Shown here in pieces: positions 41,949 to 50,976 of a stretch of DNA of 64,000 bases. The position numbers and the translations under genes were made by a program. The stretch comes from Gemmatimonadota bacterium (lineage in GTDB: Bacteria > Gemmatimonadota > Gemmatimonadetes > Gemmatimonadales > GWC2-71-9), in the NCBI GenBank assembly GCA_025357945.1, contig JANYLJ010000032.1, positions 27,776-91,775 on the forward strand, in the 5' to 3' direction. The notes beneath the pieces were generated by a model, which did no database searches, was not told the origin of the DNA, and saw only the letters and a list, made by a program, of their open reading frames with translations. The number at the start of each line of letters is the position of its first letter. The first letter of the stretch is position 1.

Positions 41949-42922
41949 GGCACCCGCACGACGATCGTGGCGCTGACAACCAGTTCCGCGATGAGCAGCG
42001 CCAAGCCCGCGACGAGGAACGGCAGCGTCCGTTCCTGCTGGCGGGTGTACCGCACTGTGTTGACCGGCTCGCGCGCGAGCTTGTCGACCTGCTCGAAGAT
42101 CTTGCTGAGCGACTCGGTGTCCTTGGCGCGGAAATACTGGCCGCCAGTCCGCTGCGCGATGTCCTGCAGCAATACTTCGTCAATCTCGACCGGCATGTTC
42201 TCGTAGCGATAGCCGCCATTGGCGTCGCGGCGGGTGGGCGTCCGCGCTTCACCCTGACTGCCGATGCCGACGGTATACACCTTGATCCCGAACGCGGCGG
42301 CCGTTTCCGCTGCAGTACGCGGGTCGATGAGGCCGTGATTGTTCACGCCGTCCGTCAGCAGGAGAATCACCTTGCTCGCACCGGGCACCTTGCGGAGTCG
42401 CGCCACGGCGATTGCCAGCCCGGACCCGATGGCGGTACCGTCTTCGAGATTGCCGATCTCCACGGCGCGTATGGCATTAATGAGGGCCGGGTAGTCGAGC
42501 GTCACGGGCACCTGCGTCAAGGCCTCGGCGGCGAAGGTGACCAGCCCGATGCGGTCGGCTTCGCGTCCGCGCACGAATGCGACCGCCTCCCGTTTCGCCA
42601 ACTCGATCCGGCTCGGCGACAGGTCTTCGGCAAGCATGGAGGTCGACACGTCAATGGCAATCACGATCGCGACGCCATTCGCCGACACGACCAACCGGTC
42701 GCCCGGGCGAAACGGACCCGCTGCCGCCGCAACGAACGCGATGATGGTAAGTGAGCGCAGTACCGGCGGAATGAGGAGGCGCCAGCGGCCCCGGGTTGCC
42801 GCGGCGAACGGTGATGTGTCACTCACAAACGCCGCCACCGGATCCTGGCGCCGCCGGCGCAGCCACAACCAGGGCACGGCGAGTAGCAGGAGCAGCAGCC
42901 ACGGGCGGGCGAACCCAATCAC
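41945..42922 (-). CDS. VWA domain protein (BatA-like)
   Basis: 325 aa; IVIAIDVSTSMLAEDLSPSRIELAKREAVAFVRGREADRIGLVTFAAEALTQVPVTLD; LLTDGVNNHG. Confidence 0.87.
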   Translation of the reverse strand: MIGFARPWLLLLLLAVPWLWLRRRRQDPVAAFVSDTSPFAAATRGRWRLLIPPVLRSLTIIAFVAAAAGPFRPGDRLVVSANGVAIVIAIDVSTSMLAEDLSPSRIELAKREAVAFVRGREADRIGLVTFAAEALTQVPVTLDYPALINAIRAVEIGNLEDGTAIGSGLAIAVARLRKVPGASKVILLLTDGVNNHGLIDPRTAAETAAAFGIKVYTVGIGSQGEARTPTRRDANGGYRYENMPVEIDEVLLQDIAQRTGGQYFRAKDTESLSKIFEQVDKLAREPVNTVRYTRQQERTLPFLVAGLALLIAELVVSATIVVRVP

Positions 42923-43662
42923 GCTTCGCCTCTCGACTCGCCACGGCGCGGCTCGCTCGACGTGACGTCAGGTCGCGCGAGCTGTGCCGCAGCAAGTCGA
43001 GACCCTTCTCGCACCAGTTCGTTGATCGCCGCCTCGTTCCCGTCGGCAAAACGCGCATCGGCCACGCGCGCACGCCAATCGGCGACCTCCGGCCGGTCAC
43101 GCAGCGACGCAGCGAGATGTTCCAGCGCCAAGCGCGATTCGCCGGCGGCCACCCAGGCGGCGATCCGGGCATCGGTCAGCGTTGCGTTCGCCGCCGCGCT
43201 GGGCGTCTCAACCGGCGCCGGTCCCCGGCGGCGCCACCGCCATTGCAGCCCGCCCACCAGAGCCAACGTCAACGGCAGCAGCACCACGAACGGGAGCGCC
43301 GAGAGGTCGGCGCGCACGAGCCACGGTCTCGCCGCATGCGGAGTGATCGTGCTGGCCGACTTGGCGGGGAGGACCGACGCGACGTCGAGCGACACATGCG
43401 CGTCGGCAAGCGTGTCGACCCGCCCGCGCTGATCAACGATGATGACGCCCGGAAACACCAGATCGGTATGACCGGCGCTCCATACCGCAACGGTGTAGGC
43501 AATTCGCACCGAATCGCCTTCCCGTGTCAGCACCGGCGGCGCGATCAGGGTGGCGATGGCCGAGTCGGCCGGAGCCCGGGCTTCGATCACTGCGCCGAGG
43601 GGCGCAACGATCCAACGCACGATGGTGACCGTGTCGCCGACGGTGGCTGGTCCCTGCGGCAT
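42919..43662 (-). CDS. Hypothetical membrane protein within the Bat operon
   Basis: 247 aa, 4-bp/1-bp overlaps with neighbours, central TM segment FVVLLPLTLALVGGLQWRW. Confidence 0.6.
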   Translation of the reverse strand: MPQGPATVGDTVTIVRWIVAPLGAVIEARAPADSAIATLIAPPVLTREGDSVRIAYTVAVWSAGHTDLVFPGVIIVDQRGRVDTLADAHVSLDVASVLPAKSASTITPHAARPWLVRADLSALPFVVLLPLTLALVGGLQWRWRRRGPAPVETPSAAANATLTDARIAAWVAAGESRLALEHLAASLRDRPEVADWRARVADARFADGNEAAINELVREGSRLAAAQLARPDVTSSEPRRGESRGEA

Positions 43663-44543
43663 CAGCGGTGTCCGCCGTGGCGCCCAAAGGCGGCTCGCAG
43701 CGCCGTCATGTATTCGCCGTCGGTCCGCACCACCACTTCGCGAACACCCGCTGCGGCGAGCGCCGCAGCACGCCGAAACCGGACCCGCTTGACGGCCGCC
43801 TCCGCCCGACGCCGGGCCAGCACATCGCCGCTGTCGAACAGCATCGTGGTCCCCGTCTCGGCTCCGGCGAGCGTGACCCAGCCACCGTCCGGCAGCGCCG
43901 TATCGCGTCGATCATCGAGGGCGATGGCGGTGACTTCGTGGGTTGCGGCGAGACCCTTGAGGGGCACCTCCCACCCGGTGGCGAGGAAGTCGGACAATAT
44001 CACCACCACCGCCCGCCGCTTGAGCAGGGCCCCGGCCGCGCGGAGCGCACCGGCGAGGTCGGTCGTCGTGCCCCCCGGCGTGAGCGTGAAGAGCGCCTGC
44101 ACGACGCCGAACACGTGACGGTGGCCGCGGCCGGGCGGGATCACCGGACCGACCTTGTCGGCGAAGCCGAGGAGGCCGACGCGATCCTGTTGTTGGGCAG
44201 CGACCATTGCCAGGAGTGCGGCGATCTCGACGGCGCGCGCCGCCTTGGGTTCCGGATCACCGATCGCCGTCGAGCGCGAGTGATCGACGACCAGCAGCAA
44301 CGTGAGCTCGCGAGTCTCGGTGTACAGCTTGATGTACGGTTGGCCAGTGCGGGCGAGCAGGTTCCAATCGAGATGGCGAAGGTCATCACCCTCGGTGTAC
44401 GGCCGCACATCGGTGAATTCCATTCCGGTGCCACGAAACACCGAGCGGATCTCGCCACCGAGGAGCGTGTCGGTCGCCCGCCGCCCGCGGAGGGCGAGCG
44501 TGCGAACCTGTTTCAGCAGCGCGGGCGGGAGGCGGACGGGCAC
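43662..44543 (-). CDS. DUF58 domain protein
   Basis: 293 aa; GRRATDTLLGGEIRSVFRGTGMEFTDVRPYTEGDDLRHLDWNLLARTGQPYIKLYTETRELTLLLVVDHSRS. Confidence 0.9.
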   Translation of the reverse strand: MPVRLPPALLKQVRTLALRGRRATDTLLGGEIRSVFRGTGMEFTDVRPYTEGDDLRHLDWNLLARTGQPYIKLYTETRELTLLLVVDHSRSTAIGDPEPKAARAVEIAALLAMVAAQQQDRVGLLGFADKVGPVIPPGRGHRHVFGVVQALFTLTPGGTTTDLAGALRAAGALLKRRAVVVILSDFLATGWEVPLKGLAATHEVTAIALDDRRDTALPDGGWVTLAGAETGTTMLFDSGDVLARRRAEAAVKRVRFRRAAALAAAGVREVVVRTDGEYMTALRAAFGRHGGHR

Positions 44544-44544
44544 G

Positions 44545-45495
44545 TCACGGCACCGGGACCGCGCCGAGGATCTGCTGGATCACGCCGTCGGTATCCAGTC
44601 CCTCAGCCTCGGCGTCGAACGTGAGAACGATGCGATGGCGCATCACATCGGGGGCGAGGTCCTGAATGTCCTGGGGCGTGACGTAGTCGCGCTGCGCAAG
44701 GAACGCCCGGGCGCGCGACGTCTGGGCCAGGGCGATCGAGGCCCGTGGTGATGCACCGTAGGCGATCATCGCACCGAGGGCACCGAGCCCGACCGGCGCC
44801 GGTTCGCGCGTCGCGCGCACGATGTCGACGATGTAGTCGGCCAGGCGCGGGTCGAGATGAATCGCGGCGATTTGCGACCGCGCGGCAAGCACCTGGCCCG
44901 GTTCGGCCAATCGCCGCACGGGAATCGCCGCGTCACTGCTGCTCATCATCAGCAGCACCTCGCGCTCTTCGGCGCGGGCGGGATAGTCCACCTTGACCTT
45001 CAACATGAAGCGGTCGAGCTGCGCTTCCGGCAACGGATAGGTCCCTTCGCTCTCGATCGGGTTCTGCGTGGCGAGCACCAGAAACGGCTCGGGCAACTTG
45101 TGCGTCGTGCCACCGATGGTGACCTGGCGCTCCTGCATCGCTTCGAGCAAGGCCGACTGGACCTTGGCCGGTGCCCGATTCACCTCGTCGGCGAGCACGA
45201 TCTGGGCGAAGATGGGGCCGTGTCGGACGGTGAACTGCTGCCGCTGCGACTCGAAGATCATCGTGCCGACCACGTCGGCCGGCAACAGGTCGGGAGTGAA
45301 CTGGATCCGCGAGAACGACGCGTGCAGGACGTCGGCAAGGGTGCGCACGGTCAGCGTCTTGGCCAGGCCCGGGACACCTTCGAGCAGGACGTGACCTCCC
45401 GTCAGCAGTCCGATGAGCAGCCGCTCGACCATGCGATCCTGTCCGATGACGCGCTTGCGGATCTCCGCCACCACGTCCTGCACCGGAAACGTCAC
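44545..45495 (-). CDS. MoxR family AAA ATPase
   Basis: GTG at 45495; VIGQDRMVERLLIGLLTGGHVLLEGVPGLAKTLTVRTLADVL; FSRIQFTPDLLPADVVGTMIF; VLATQNPIESEGTYPLPEAQLDRFMLK. Confidence 0.93.
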   Translation of the reverse strand: MTFPVQDVVAEIRKRVIGQDRMVERLLIGLLTGGHVLLEGVPGLAKTLTVRTLADVLHASFSRIQFTPDLLPADVVGTMIFESQRQQFTVRHGPIFAQIVLADEVNRAPAKVQSALLEAMQERQVTIGGTTHKLPEPFLVLATQNPIESEGTYPLPEAQLDRFMLKVKVDYPARAEEREVLLMMSSSDAAIPVRRLAEPGQVLAARSQIAAIHLDPRLADYIVDIVRATREPAPVGLGALGAMIAYGASPRASIALAQTSRARAFLAQRDYVTPQDIQDLAPDVMRHRIVLTFDAEAEGLDTDGVIQQILGAVPVP

Positions 45496-46226
45496 TCGGC
45501 CTCCCCGATCTTCATGCCAATGGCGCGGTAGATCGCGCGCTCTTCTGTCGGCGTCAACGGACGCCACTGTCCGGCGGCGAGGTCGTCGAGCCGCACCGGT
45601 CCATACGATACGCGCGCCAGCCGCTCGACTTTGGCCCCCATCGCCTCGACCCAGCGGCGCACGATCCGGTTGCGGCCTTCGACCAGGGTGACTTCCAGAA
45701 TGCTGCGTCCGTCGCGCCCCGGCTTGACCTGCACCCGAGAGGGGACGACCGGACGTTCGTCGACTTTCACCACGCCGGCCGCCCGGGTCGCGAGGTCGGC
45801 GGTGGACACGCCGTGCACCAGCGCGATGTACCGGCGCGGGATCCGGTATTTCGGGTGGGTGAGGCGGTGGACGGCCTCGCCGTCGGTGGTCAGCAGCAGC
45901 AAGCCGGTGGTCGCGACATCGAGGCGGCCGACGTAGGTGAGCCCCAGCGTGTCCGGGATCAGGTCGAACACCGTACGCCGACCCTGCTCATCGTCGGCGG
46001 TGGTCACCACGCCAAGCGGCTTGTGGAACGCGAGCCACCGTCGCTCAGCGAGATGAATCACCTTGCGGCCCACGGTAACGCGGGACGTTTCGGGATCGAC
46101 GGACATGCCGAGCTCGGCCGGCTTGCCATCGACCTTGACCTTGCCGGACGTGATCAACTCTTCGGCCTGGCGGCGGGACGCGACACCCGCCCGAGCCAGG
46201 AAGCGCTGCAGCCGCATCACTGCCAT
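45492..46226 (-). CDS. 23S rRNA pseudouridine synthase (RluB-like), S4 domain
   Basis: 244 aa; MRLQRFLARAGVASRRQAEELITSGKVKVDG; KPLGVVTTADDEQGRRTVFDLI; YVGRLDVATTGLLLLTTDGE. Confidence 0.92.
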   Translation of the reverse strand: MAVMRLQRFLARAGVASRRQAEELITSGKVKVDGKPAELGMSVDPETSRVTVGRKVIHLAERRWLAFHKPLGVVTTADDEQGRRTVFDLIPDTLGLTYVGRLDVATTGLLLLTTDGEAVHRLTHPKYRIPRRYIALVHGVSTADLATRAAGVVKVDERPVVPSRVQVKPGRDGRSILEVTLVEGRNRIVRRWVEAMGAKVERLARVSYGPVRLDDLAAGQWRPLTPTEERAIYRAIGMKIGEAE

Positions 46227-46819
46227 CAGGCCTCTTCCACCGATGCGAGCGCGGTGTCGTCGCCGGAATCCGGTTCAGCGCGATGCGGCTGGAGGGCGAT
46301 GGTCAATTCGTCCGAGCGCGGCAGGTCGGCGAGATCGTTGAGGCCGAGCGTCTCGAGAAAGAGCGGCGTGGTACCGTAGAGCAATGGACGACCGAGACTC
46401 TCACTCCGGCCGACGACCTCGATGAGTCCGCGTTCCTGCAGCGTGCGCAACACGCCACCCGAATTGACGCCGCGGATCTCCTCGATTTCGGCGCGGCCGA
46501 CCGGTTGACGGTAGGCGATCGTGGCCAGGGTTTCGAGCGTTGCGGCCGAGAGCTTCGGCTGGCGGCGCATGGCCTGGGCGCGCTCGACGGCTGCGGCAAA
46601 CGCGGGCCGGCTGAGGATCTGATACCCGCCGGCGAGTTCGACAACCTCGACGGCGTGGCCGCCAAAATCGTAGTGCTCGCGCAATTCATCGAGCGCGGTC
46701 CGGACATCGGCCGCACCGGCATCGGGGTCGAGCCCCGCCAGCTCGTCGAGCGTGAGGGGACGATCGGCGGCGAACAGCGCGGCTTCAAGAAGTTGCGAAA
46801 GCGGGTTCAGCGAGCTCAC
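46226..46819 (-). CDS. scpB: Segregation and condensation protein B
   Basis: GTG at 46819: VSSLNPLSQLLEAALFAADRPLTLDELAGL; ETLATIAYRQPVGRAEIEEIRGVNSGGVLRTLQERGLIEVVGRSESLGRPLLYGTT. Confidence 0.93.
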   Translation of the reverse strand: MSSLNPLSQLLEAALFAADRPLTLDELAGLDPDAGAADVRTALDELREHYDFGGHAVEVVELAGGYQILSRPAFAAAVERAQAMRRQPKLSAATLETLATIAYRQPVGRAEIEEIRGVNSGGVLRTLQERGLIEVVGRSESLGRPLLYGTTPLFLETLGLNDLADLPRSDELTIALQPHRAEPDSGDDTALASVEEA

Positions 46820-47543
46820 GGGCGACCACCAACGAGGCGAAGGGAGTGTCCTGGCGCACGCGGCAGACACCGCGTCGCGCCAATTCGAGCAAGGCCAACA
46901 GCGCAGACAGGACGTCGACCAGGGACGGCTTGTTTCCAAAAATCGTCCGCCAATCAAACTCGCTATGCTCGGCGAGCAACGCTTCGATGCGCCGCGCAGC
47001 GCCCTCGACGTCGAGCGGGCGGGTGATCACGCGGTGGAGGACGGGCGAGGGGATCGCGCCGACGACGCGCTCGACCGCCAGCAAGAGTTCCAGCAGGTCG
47101 AACACGATCGGCATCGGCGGCAGGTCCGGCGGCGGCGGGAGGTACCCGCGTGCGTGGCGGAGAGCGCGGCGCCCGGCCAGGCGCGCAAGCTCGCGCGCGA
47201 TTTCCTTGATCTGCTGATACTCCAGCAGACGCCGGACCAGTTCGGCACGCGGGTCAACCCAGTCCTCATCGTCGCCATGACGGGGCAGCAGCAGCTGCAC
47301 CTTGAGGCGGATCAGCCGACCGGCCATCTCGAGATAGTCGGCCGCCTGGTTCAGCCCGAAGGCGTGGATCGCGGCAAGAAACTGCGCGGCGATCCGGGCA
47401 ACCGGAATGTCGGCGATGTCGATCTGCTCCTCGCGCACCAAATGCAGGAGCAGGTCGAGCGGTCCGGTGAAGCCATCGAGGGCAACGACGAACTCGCCTC
47501 CTTCGGCGAGATCTCCAGCGGGTCGCTCGAGCGCGGCGGTCAT
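46785..47543 (-). CDS. scpA: Segregation and condensation protein A
   Basis: ATG at 47543: FVVALDGFTGPLDLLLHLVREEQIDIADIPVARIAAQFL; MAGRLIRLKVQLLLPR. Confidence 0.93.
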   Translation of the reverse strand: MTAALERPAGDLAEGGEFVVALDGFTGPLDLLLHLVREEQIDIADIPVARIAAQFLAAIHAFGLNQAADYLEMAGRLIRLKVQLLLPRHGDDEDWVDPRAELVRRLLEYQQIKEIARELARLAGRRALRHARGYLPPPPDLPPMPIVFDLLELLLAVERVVGAIPSPVLHRVITRPLDVEGAARRIEALLAEHSEFDWRTIFGNKPSLVDVLSALLALLELARRGVCRVRQDTPFASLVVARELAEPAFATS

Positions 47544-48301
47544 TGCTGAAAGATGTTCCAGCCGTTGCCTGCCGCGAAGGGCAGGACCAGCTCGACCAGG
47601 TGGGCCAGCCCCCAGGACGCCGGGGAAAGGAGGACCCCGACGGTGCCCCGGAAGAAGTAGATCAACACCATCACCAGGATGAAACCGAAGCGATCGAGCG
47701 AACGGTAGCGGGCTCCCAGCCCCGGCGGCAGGAAATGGTAGAGCAGGCGCGACCCATCGAGCGGCGGGATCGGGATCAGGTTGAAGAACGCCAGGATCAG
47801 GTTGATCTGGATGCCCCAGACGAGCATCCGCTGCAGGGTATCGACGGCTGACCGGCCAACCCCGGTGAGGATGTGGATCTCGCCGGCGATCGCGAAGACC
47901 GCCGTGCACGCCAGCGCCAGGAAAAGATTCGTGACAATGCCCGCGCTCGAGACGATCAGGTCGCCCCGCTTGAAGTTGCGGAAGTTGCGGGTGACCACCG
48001 GCACCGGTCGGGCACCGCCGAACGTGAACGTTCCGTGGCTCACAAACCAGAGAAACACCGGCATCGCGATGGTGAGGATCGGATCGATATGCGGAATCGG
48101 ATTGAGGGTCAGCCGACCGAGCTTGTAGGCGGTGTCGTCCCCTTGTCGGTACGCCGCCCACCCGTGGGCGAACTCATGCGCCACGAGCGCGAAGAGCAGC
48201 ATGGGGAGGGCGAGGAGGAAATCTTCGAGCAGGACGGGCTCCGGAGGGTAGAACGGACGGCAAATTAGCCCGCCGAGCCATAAAGGCCAAAAGCGCCACA
48301 A
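47540..48301 (-). CDS. Site-2 protease (M50) family membrane protein
   Basis: LLFALVAHEFAHGWAAYRQGDDTAYKLGRLTLNPIPHIDP; FFNLIPIPPLDGSRLL. Exact start uncertain. Confidence 0.88.
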   Translation of the reverse strand: MWRFWPLWLGGLICRPFYPPEPVLLEDFLLALPMLLFALVAHEFAHGWAAYRQGDDTAYKLGRLTLNPIPHIDPILTIAMPVFLWFVSHGTFTFGGARPVPVVTRNFRNFKRGDLIVSSAGIVTNLFLALACTAVFAIAGEIHILTGVGRSAVDTLQRMLVWGIQINLILAFFNLIPIPPLDGSRLLYHFLPPGLGARYRSLDRFGFILVMVLIYFFRGTVGVLLSPASWGLAHLVELVLPFAAGNGWNIFQQ

Positions 48302-48322
48302 CGGAGCGCCGGGTCGCAGGCC

Positions 48323-48396
48323 CGTTCCGCAGGTCGATGCGCTGGCGGCTCGTCGAGGTCAGACCGCAGGAAATCCGCATCGAATCCTGCGGAACG
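48323..48396. repeat. Competing inverted repeats upstream of rpsT / M50 gene
   Basis: CGTTCCGCAGG (48323-48333) with CCTGCGGAACG (48386-48396); alternative CCGCAGGA (48364-48371) with TCCTGCGG (48385-48392). Confidence 0.55.
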
Positions 48397-48445
48397 AACC
48401 TGCCACCCGGCGATCCATCGGCAGCCATTCCTGGTTTGCATCGGC

Positions 48446-48474
48446 TTCCAAAGCGGCCCCATCCCACCTAGTAT
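48446..48474 (+). promoter_or_regulatory. Putative rpsT promoter
   Basis: TTCCAA-N17-TAGTAT, ~40 bp upstream of the GTG start. Confidence 0.4.
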
Positions 48475-48513
48475 TAAGGGTTGTACCCACGACCCGACTC
48501 CTGAGGATTGCCC

Positions 48514-48768
48514 GTGCCCCGTATCAAGTCCGCCAAGAAGCGCATGCGCCAGACCAAGACCCGCACTGCCCGCAACAAGGCGACGCGGAGCGAGTTGCGA
48601 ACCGCGATCAAGAAGGCGCGGAGCGCAGCGTCGCCGGCCGAAGCGGCGAAGGCGATGAAGGAGGCCGAGCAGATGATCGATCGGGCCGGCCGGAAGAACA
48701 TCGTCCATCGGAACACGGCAGCGCGGACGAAGAGCCGGCTCGCCAAGAGCCTCGCCGCGAAGAAATAG
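48514..48768 (+). CDS. rpsT: 30S ribosomal protein S20
   Basis: GTG at 48514: MPRIKSAKKRMRQTKTRTARNKATRSELRTAIKKARSA...HRNTAARTKSRLAKSLAAKK; RBS-like TGAGGA upstream. Confidence 0.95.
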   Translation: MPRIKSAKKRMRQTKTRTARNKATRSELRTAIKKARSAASPAEAAKAMKEAEQMIDRAGRKNIVHRNTAARTKSRLAKSLAAKK

Positions 48769-48788
48769 CCCGACACCGACGCGTTAGT

Positions 48789-49910
48789 TCATCGGGTGGT
48801 GCCGCGCGGCGCGATCACAATCGTGTCGCGTCCCGAGTAGACCCGCGTCACCCAGCCGTGTTTCTCCAGCAGCCCGGCGACGCGCAACCGCCACCGCCCC
48901 GGCCCCGGCGCGATGCCCGCGCGCGGCGCCCAGATCGACCAGCTCCTCGTCACCCAGAGACCCGAGTCGAGGCGGGAGAATTCCATGTCGCCACCGGCGG
49001 CCGCATCGGGCATCCAGGTCGGCAGGTTGGTGAGCGTGAACGAGAACCGCAACAGCGCCAGGTTGTGCGCGTCGAGCACCAGTTCCCCGCCGACGTCGAC
49101 CATCCTGCTCTTTCGGCCCGGTGCGAAACGCAGGACGAGCGAGTCGGTCGGCCCCTTCCGCTTCGGCTTGTCGACCGTGAAGCAGTGGCTGTCGAGAAAC
49201 CAATCGGAAAAGAGTACTCGCGCATCCGGACCGTAGTATTCCCGCGTCGCTTCGTCGCCCGGATCCAGCAGGCGGCCGAAGCCGACCAGGCGGAGTGTGT
49301 CGGGCTCGATGCTCTCGATCGGCCAGCGCCTGAGCGGCTGGACGACGGTGTCGGCGAATGCCGTGTTGGTGAGGGCGCCGTAGACGGTGCTGGTGGTGAT
49401 GACGGCGACCTGGAATGCAACCTGGCGTGTCTGGACCATCGTTTCCATGATCTGCAAGGCGGAACGCGCACTCTCCAGCAGCCGGGCGAAGGTGTCGTCG
49501 CTCAGGCCGGCCTTGCCACAAAAACGACCGCGACCGACCGCGACCAGGTCCGGGAGCCGCATCGTCATCGGCGCGAGCACGACGTCCGGGATGATCACTC
49601 CGGCCGGGGGCACATCCACCGGCGTAGGCTGGCGCGGCTGGAATCCGATGGCCGCGACGCGGTAGCGATAGCGCCCAGCGGCCGGCGCGGCGAGCTGAAA
49701 TGCGCCGGATGGCGCCGTGAGCACGATTTGAAGGGATTTGCCAGCGAGATCGCTCAGTTCGACCAACGCCCCGACAATCGGTCGCCGGCCCGGATCGAGC
49801 ACCCGACCGCGAACCGACTGACTGGCGAGCGCGCCTGGGAGGACCACCAGCGTGAAGAGAACCGGCCAAACGCGGCGCACTGCTACACGGCCGTCAATTC
49901 CGCTCCGCAC
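48789..49910 (-). CDS. Secreted protein with carboxypeptidase-regulatory-like domain
   Basis: 373 aa; signal peptide then SVRGRVLDPGRRPIVGALVELSDLAGKSLQIVLTAPSGAFQLAAPAAGRYRYRVAAIGFQP. Confidence 0.7.
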   Translation of the reverse strand: MRSGIDGRVAVRRVWPVLFTLVVLPGALASQSVRGRVLDPGRRPIVGALVELSDLAGKSLQIVLTAPSGAFQLAAPAAGRYRYRVAAIGFQPRQPTPVDVPPAGVIIPDVVLAPMTMRLPDLVAVGRGRFCGKAGLSDDTFARLLESARSALQIMETMVQTRQVAFQVAVITTSTVYGALTNTAFADTVVQPLRRWPIESIEPDTLRLVGFGRLLDPGDEATREYYGPDARVLFSDWFLDSHCFTVDKPKRKGPTDSLVLRFAPGRKSRMVDVGGELVLDAHNLALLRFSFTLTNLPTWMPDAAAGGDMEFSRLDSGLWVTRSWSIWAPRAGIAPGPGRWRLRVAGLLEKHGWVTRVYSGRDTIVIAPRGTTR

Positions 49911-50914
49911 TTTTCACAATACCACTCAAGCGGACGGTTCATCGCGCCGCATTCGCCGCACCGAAGGGTGCGTCCTACGGACATTGCGTTCGCTTCCGGC
50001 GCCGGGCCCGCCGCTACCCTTTCCGCGCCGAAGATCGGCGTCGCCTCCGGCACCGGCGTCGGGGTCGTTGGCACTGTGACGGGCGGTGCCGGACGCCCGC
50101 CGAGGAGGTCGCCGGGGCGAACAAACCGTGGTGGCATGTCGGCGCCCGGGATGCCGAGCGGTGGCGCACTTTCGAACGGGCGCGCACGCGTTGGCGGCGC
50201 GGCCGCGGAACGATGCGCATCGACACCGCTCCCGCTGGGCCGGAACGAGAGCGGTCCGGTTTCCGGGAGCTGCGGTTCGGCGGCAACCGACGTGTTCGGA
50301 GGATTCGTCGCCCACTGTTCCGACGCCGGTTCGTCGAAGATGGCGAGGCCGTCGTCGGAATCCGGCGCGAGATCACCGATCGCCATCAGTTCGGACTGGG
50401 AGGCCGTGAGCGTATGCACCTCGGGGACAACGATCGCCGCAGTTGGCGCGGGCTCGATGTCGATCATGAACGGCCGGGGGGCGCGTTGCACCAGGGCCTG
50501 GATCTCCTCGAGCCGGGCGATCCGCTCGGCGACGGCGCCGAGTGAGAGTTGATACGTCTCGATATCGCTGCTCTGCCGGCGGCGCTCGTTTTCAAACCGT
50601 TCGTCGTCGTATTCGCCCACGGCGTGCCGCAACTCCGCTTCGGCGAGCGCCTCGCCGGCGCCGGTGGCGCGGGCCTGCAGATCGGCATGCTCGGCGCGAT
50701 CGGCGCCCAGCTTGGCAGCGATCACATCCGCGTGTGCGCCGAGGCCGGCGGTGAGCTGATCCAGCCGTTGCTGATAGTCATGATGGACACGCTGACGCAC
50801 CGAGTCAGGCGCCGCACCCGGCGCCTGGTCGAGGCGTGCCAGCCAGCCGCGAAGCGCATCGCTCTCGGCGAGCAGCTGTTCGACGGCGGCAAGTTCCTCT
50901 GGCGATTCGGTCAT
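49883..50914 (-). CDS. Coiled-coil protein with Pro-rich linker and C-terminal zinc ribbon
   Basis: 343 aa; N-terminal helical region, disordered middle, C-terminal LRCGECGAMNRPLEWYCEKCGAEL. Confidence 0.65.
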   Translation of the reverse strand: MTESPEELAAVEQLLAESDALRGWLARLDQAPGAAPDSVRQRVHHDYQQRLDQLTAGLGAHADVIAAKLGADRAEHADLQARATGAGEALAEAELRHAVGEYDDERFENERRRQSSDIETYQLSLGAVAERIARLEEIQALVQRAPRPFMIDIEPAPTAAIVVPEVHTLTASQSELMAIGDLAPDSDDGLAIFDEPASEQWATNPPNTSVAAEPQLPETGPLSFRPSGSGVDAHRSAAAPPTRARPFESAPPLGIPGADMPPRFVRPGDLLGGRPAPPVTVPTTPTPVPEATPIFGAERVAAGPAPEANAMSVGRTLRCGECGAMNRPLEWYCEKCGAELTAV

Positions 50915-50976
50915 CGAGAAGGCTCGGGCGACAAAGTGAGGCTCGAAAGGTACGGCCGATAGCGGCGCAATTTAGC

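Noticed and set aside
48858-50552. 564-aa + strand ORF
   Set aside because: Antisense to the two minus-strand genes with signal peptide and zinc ribbon; no domain.
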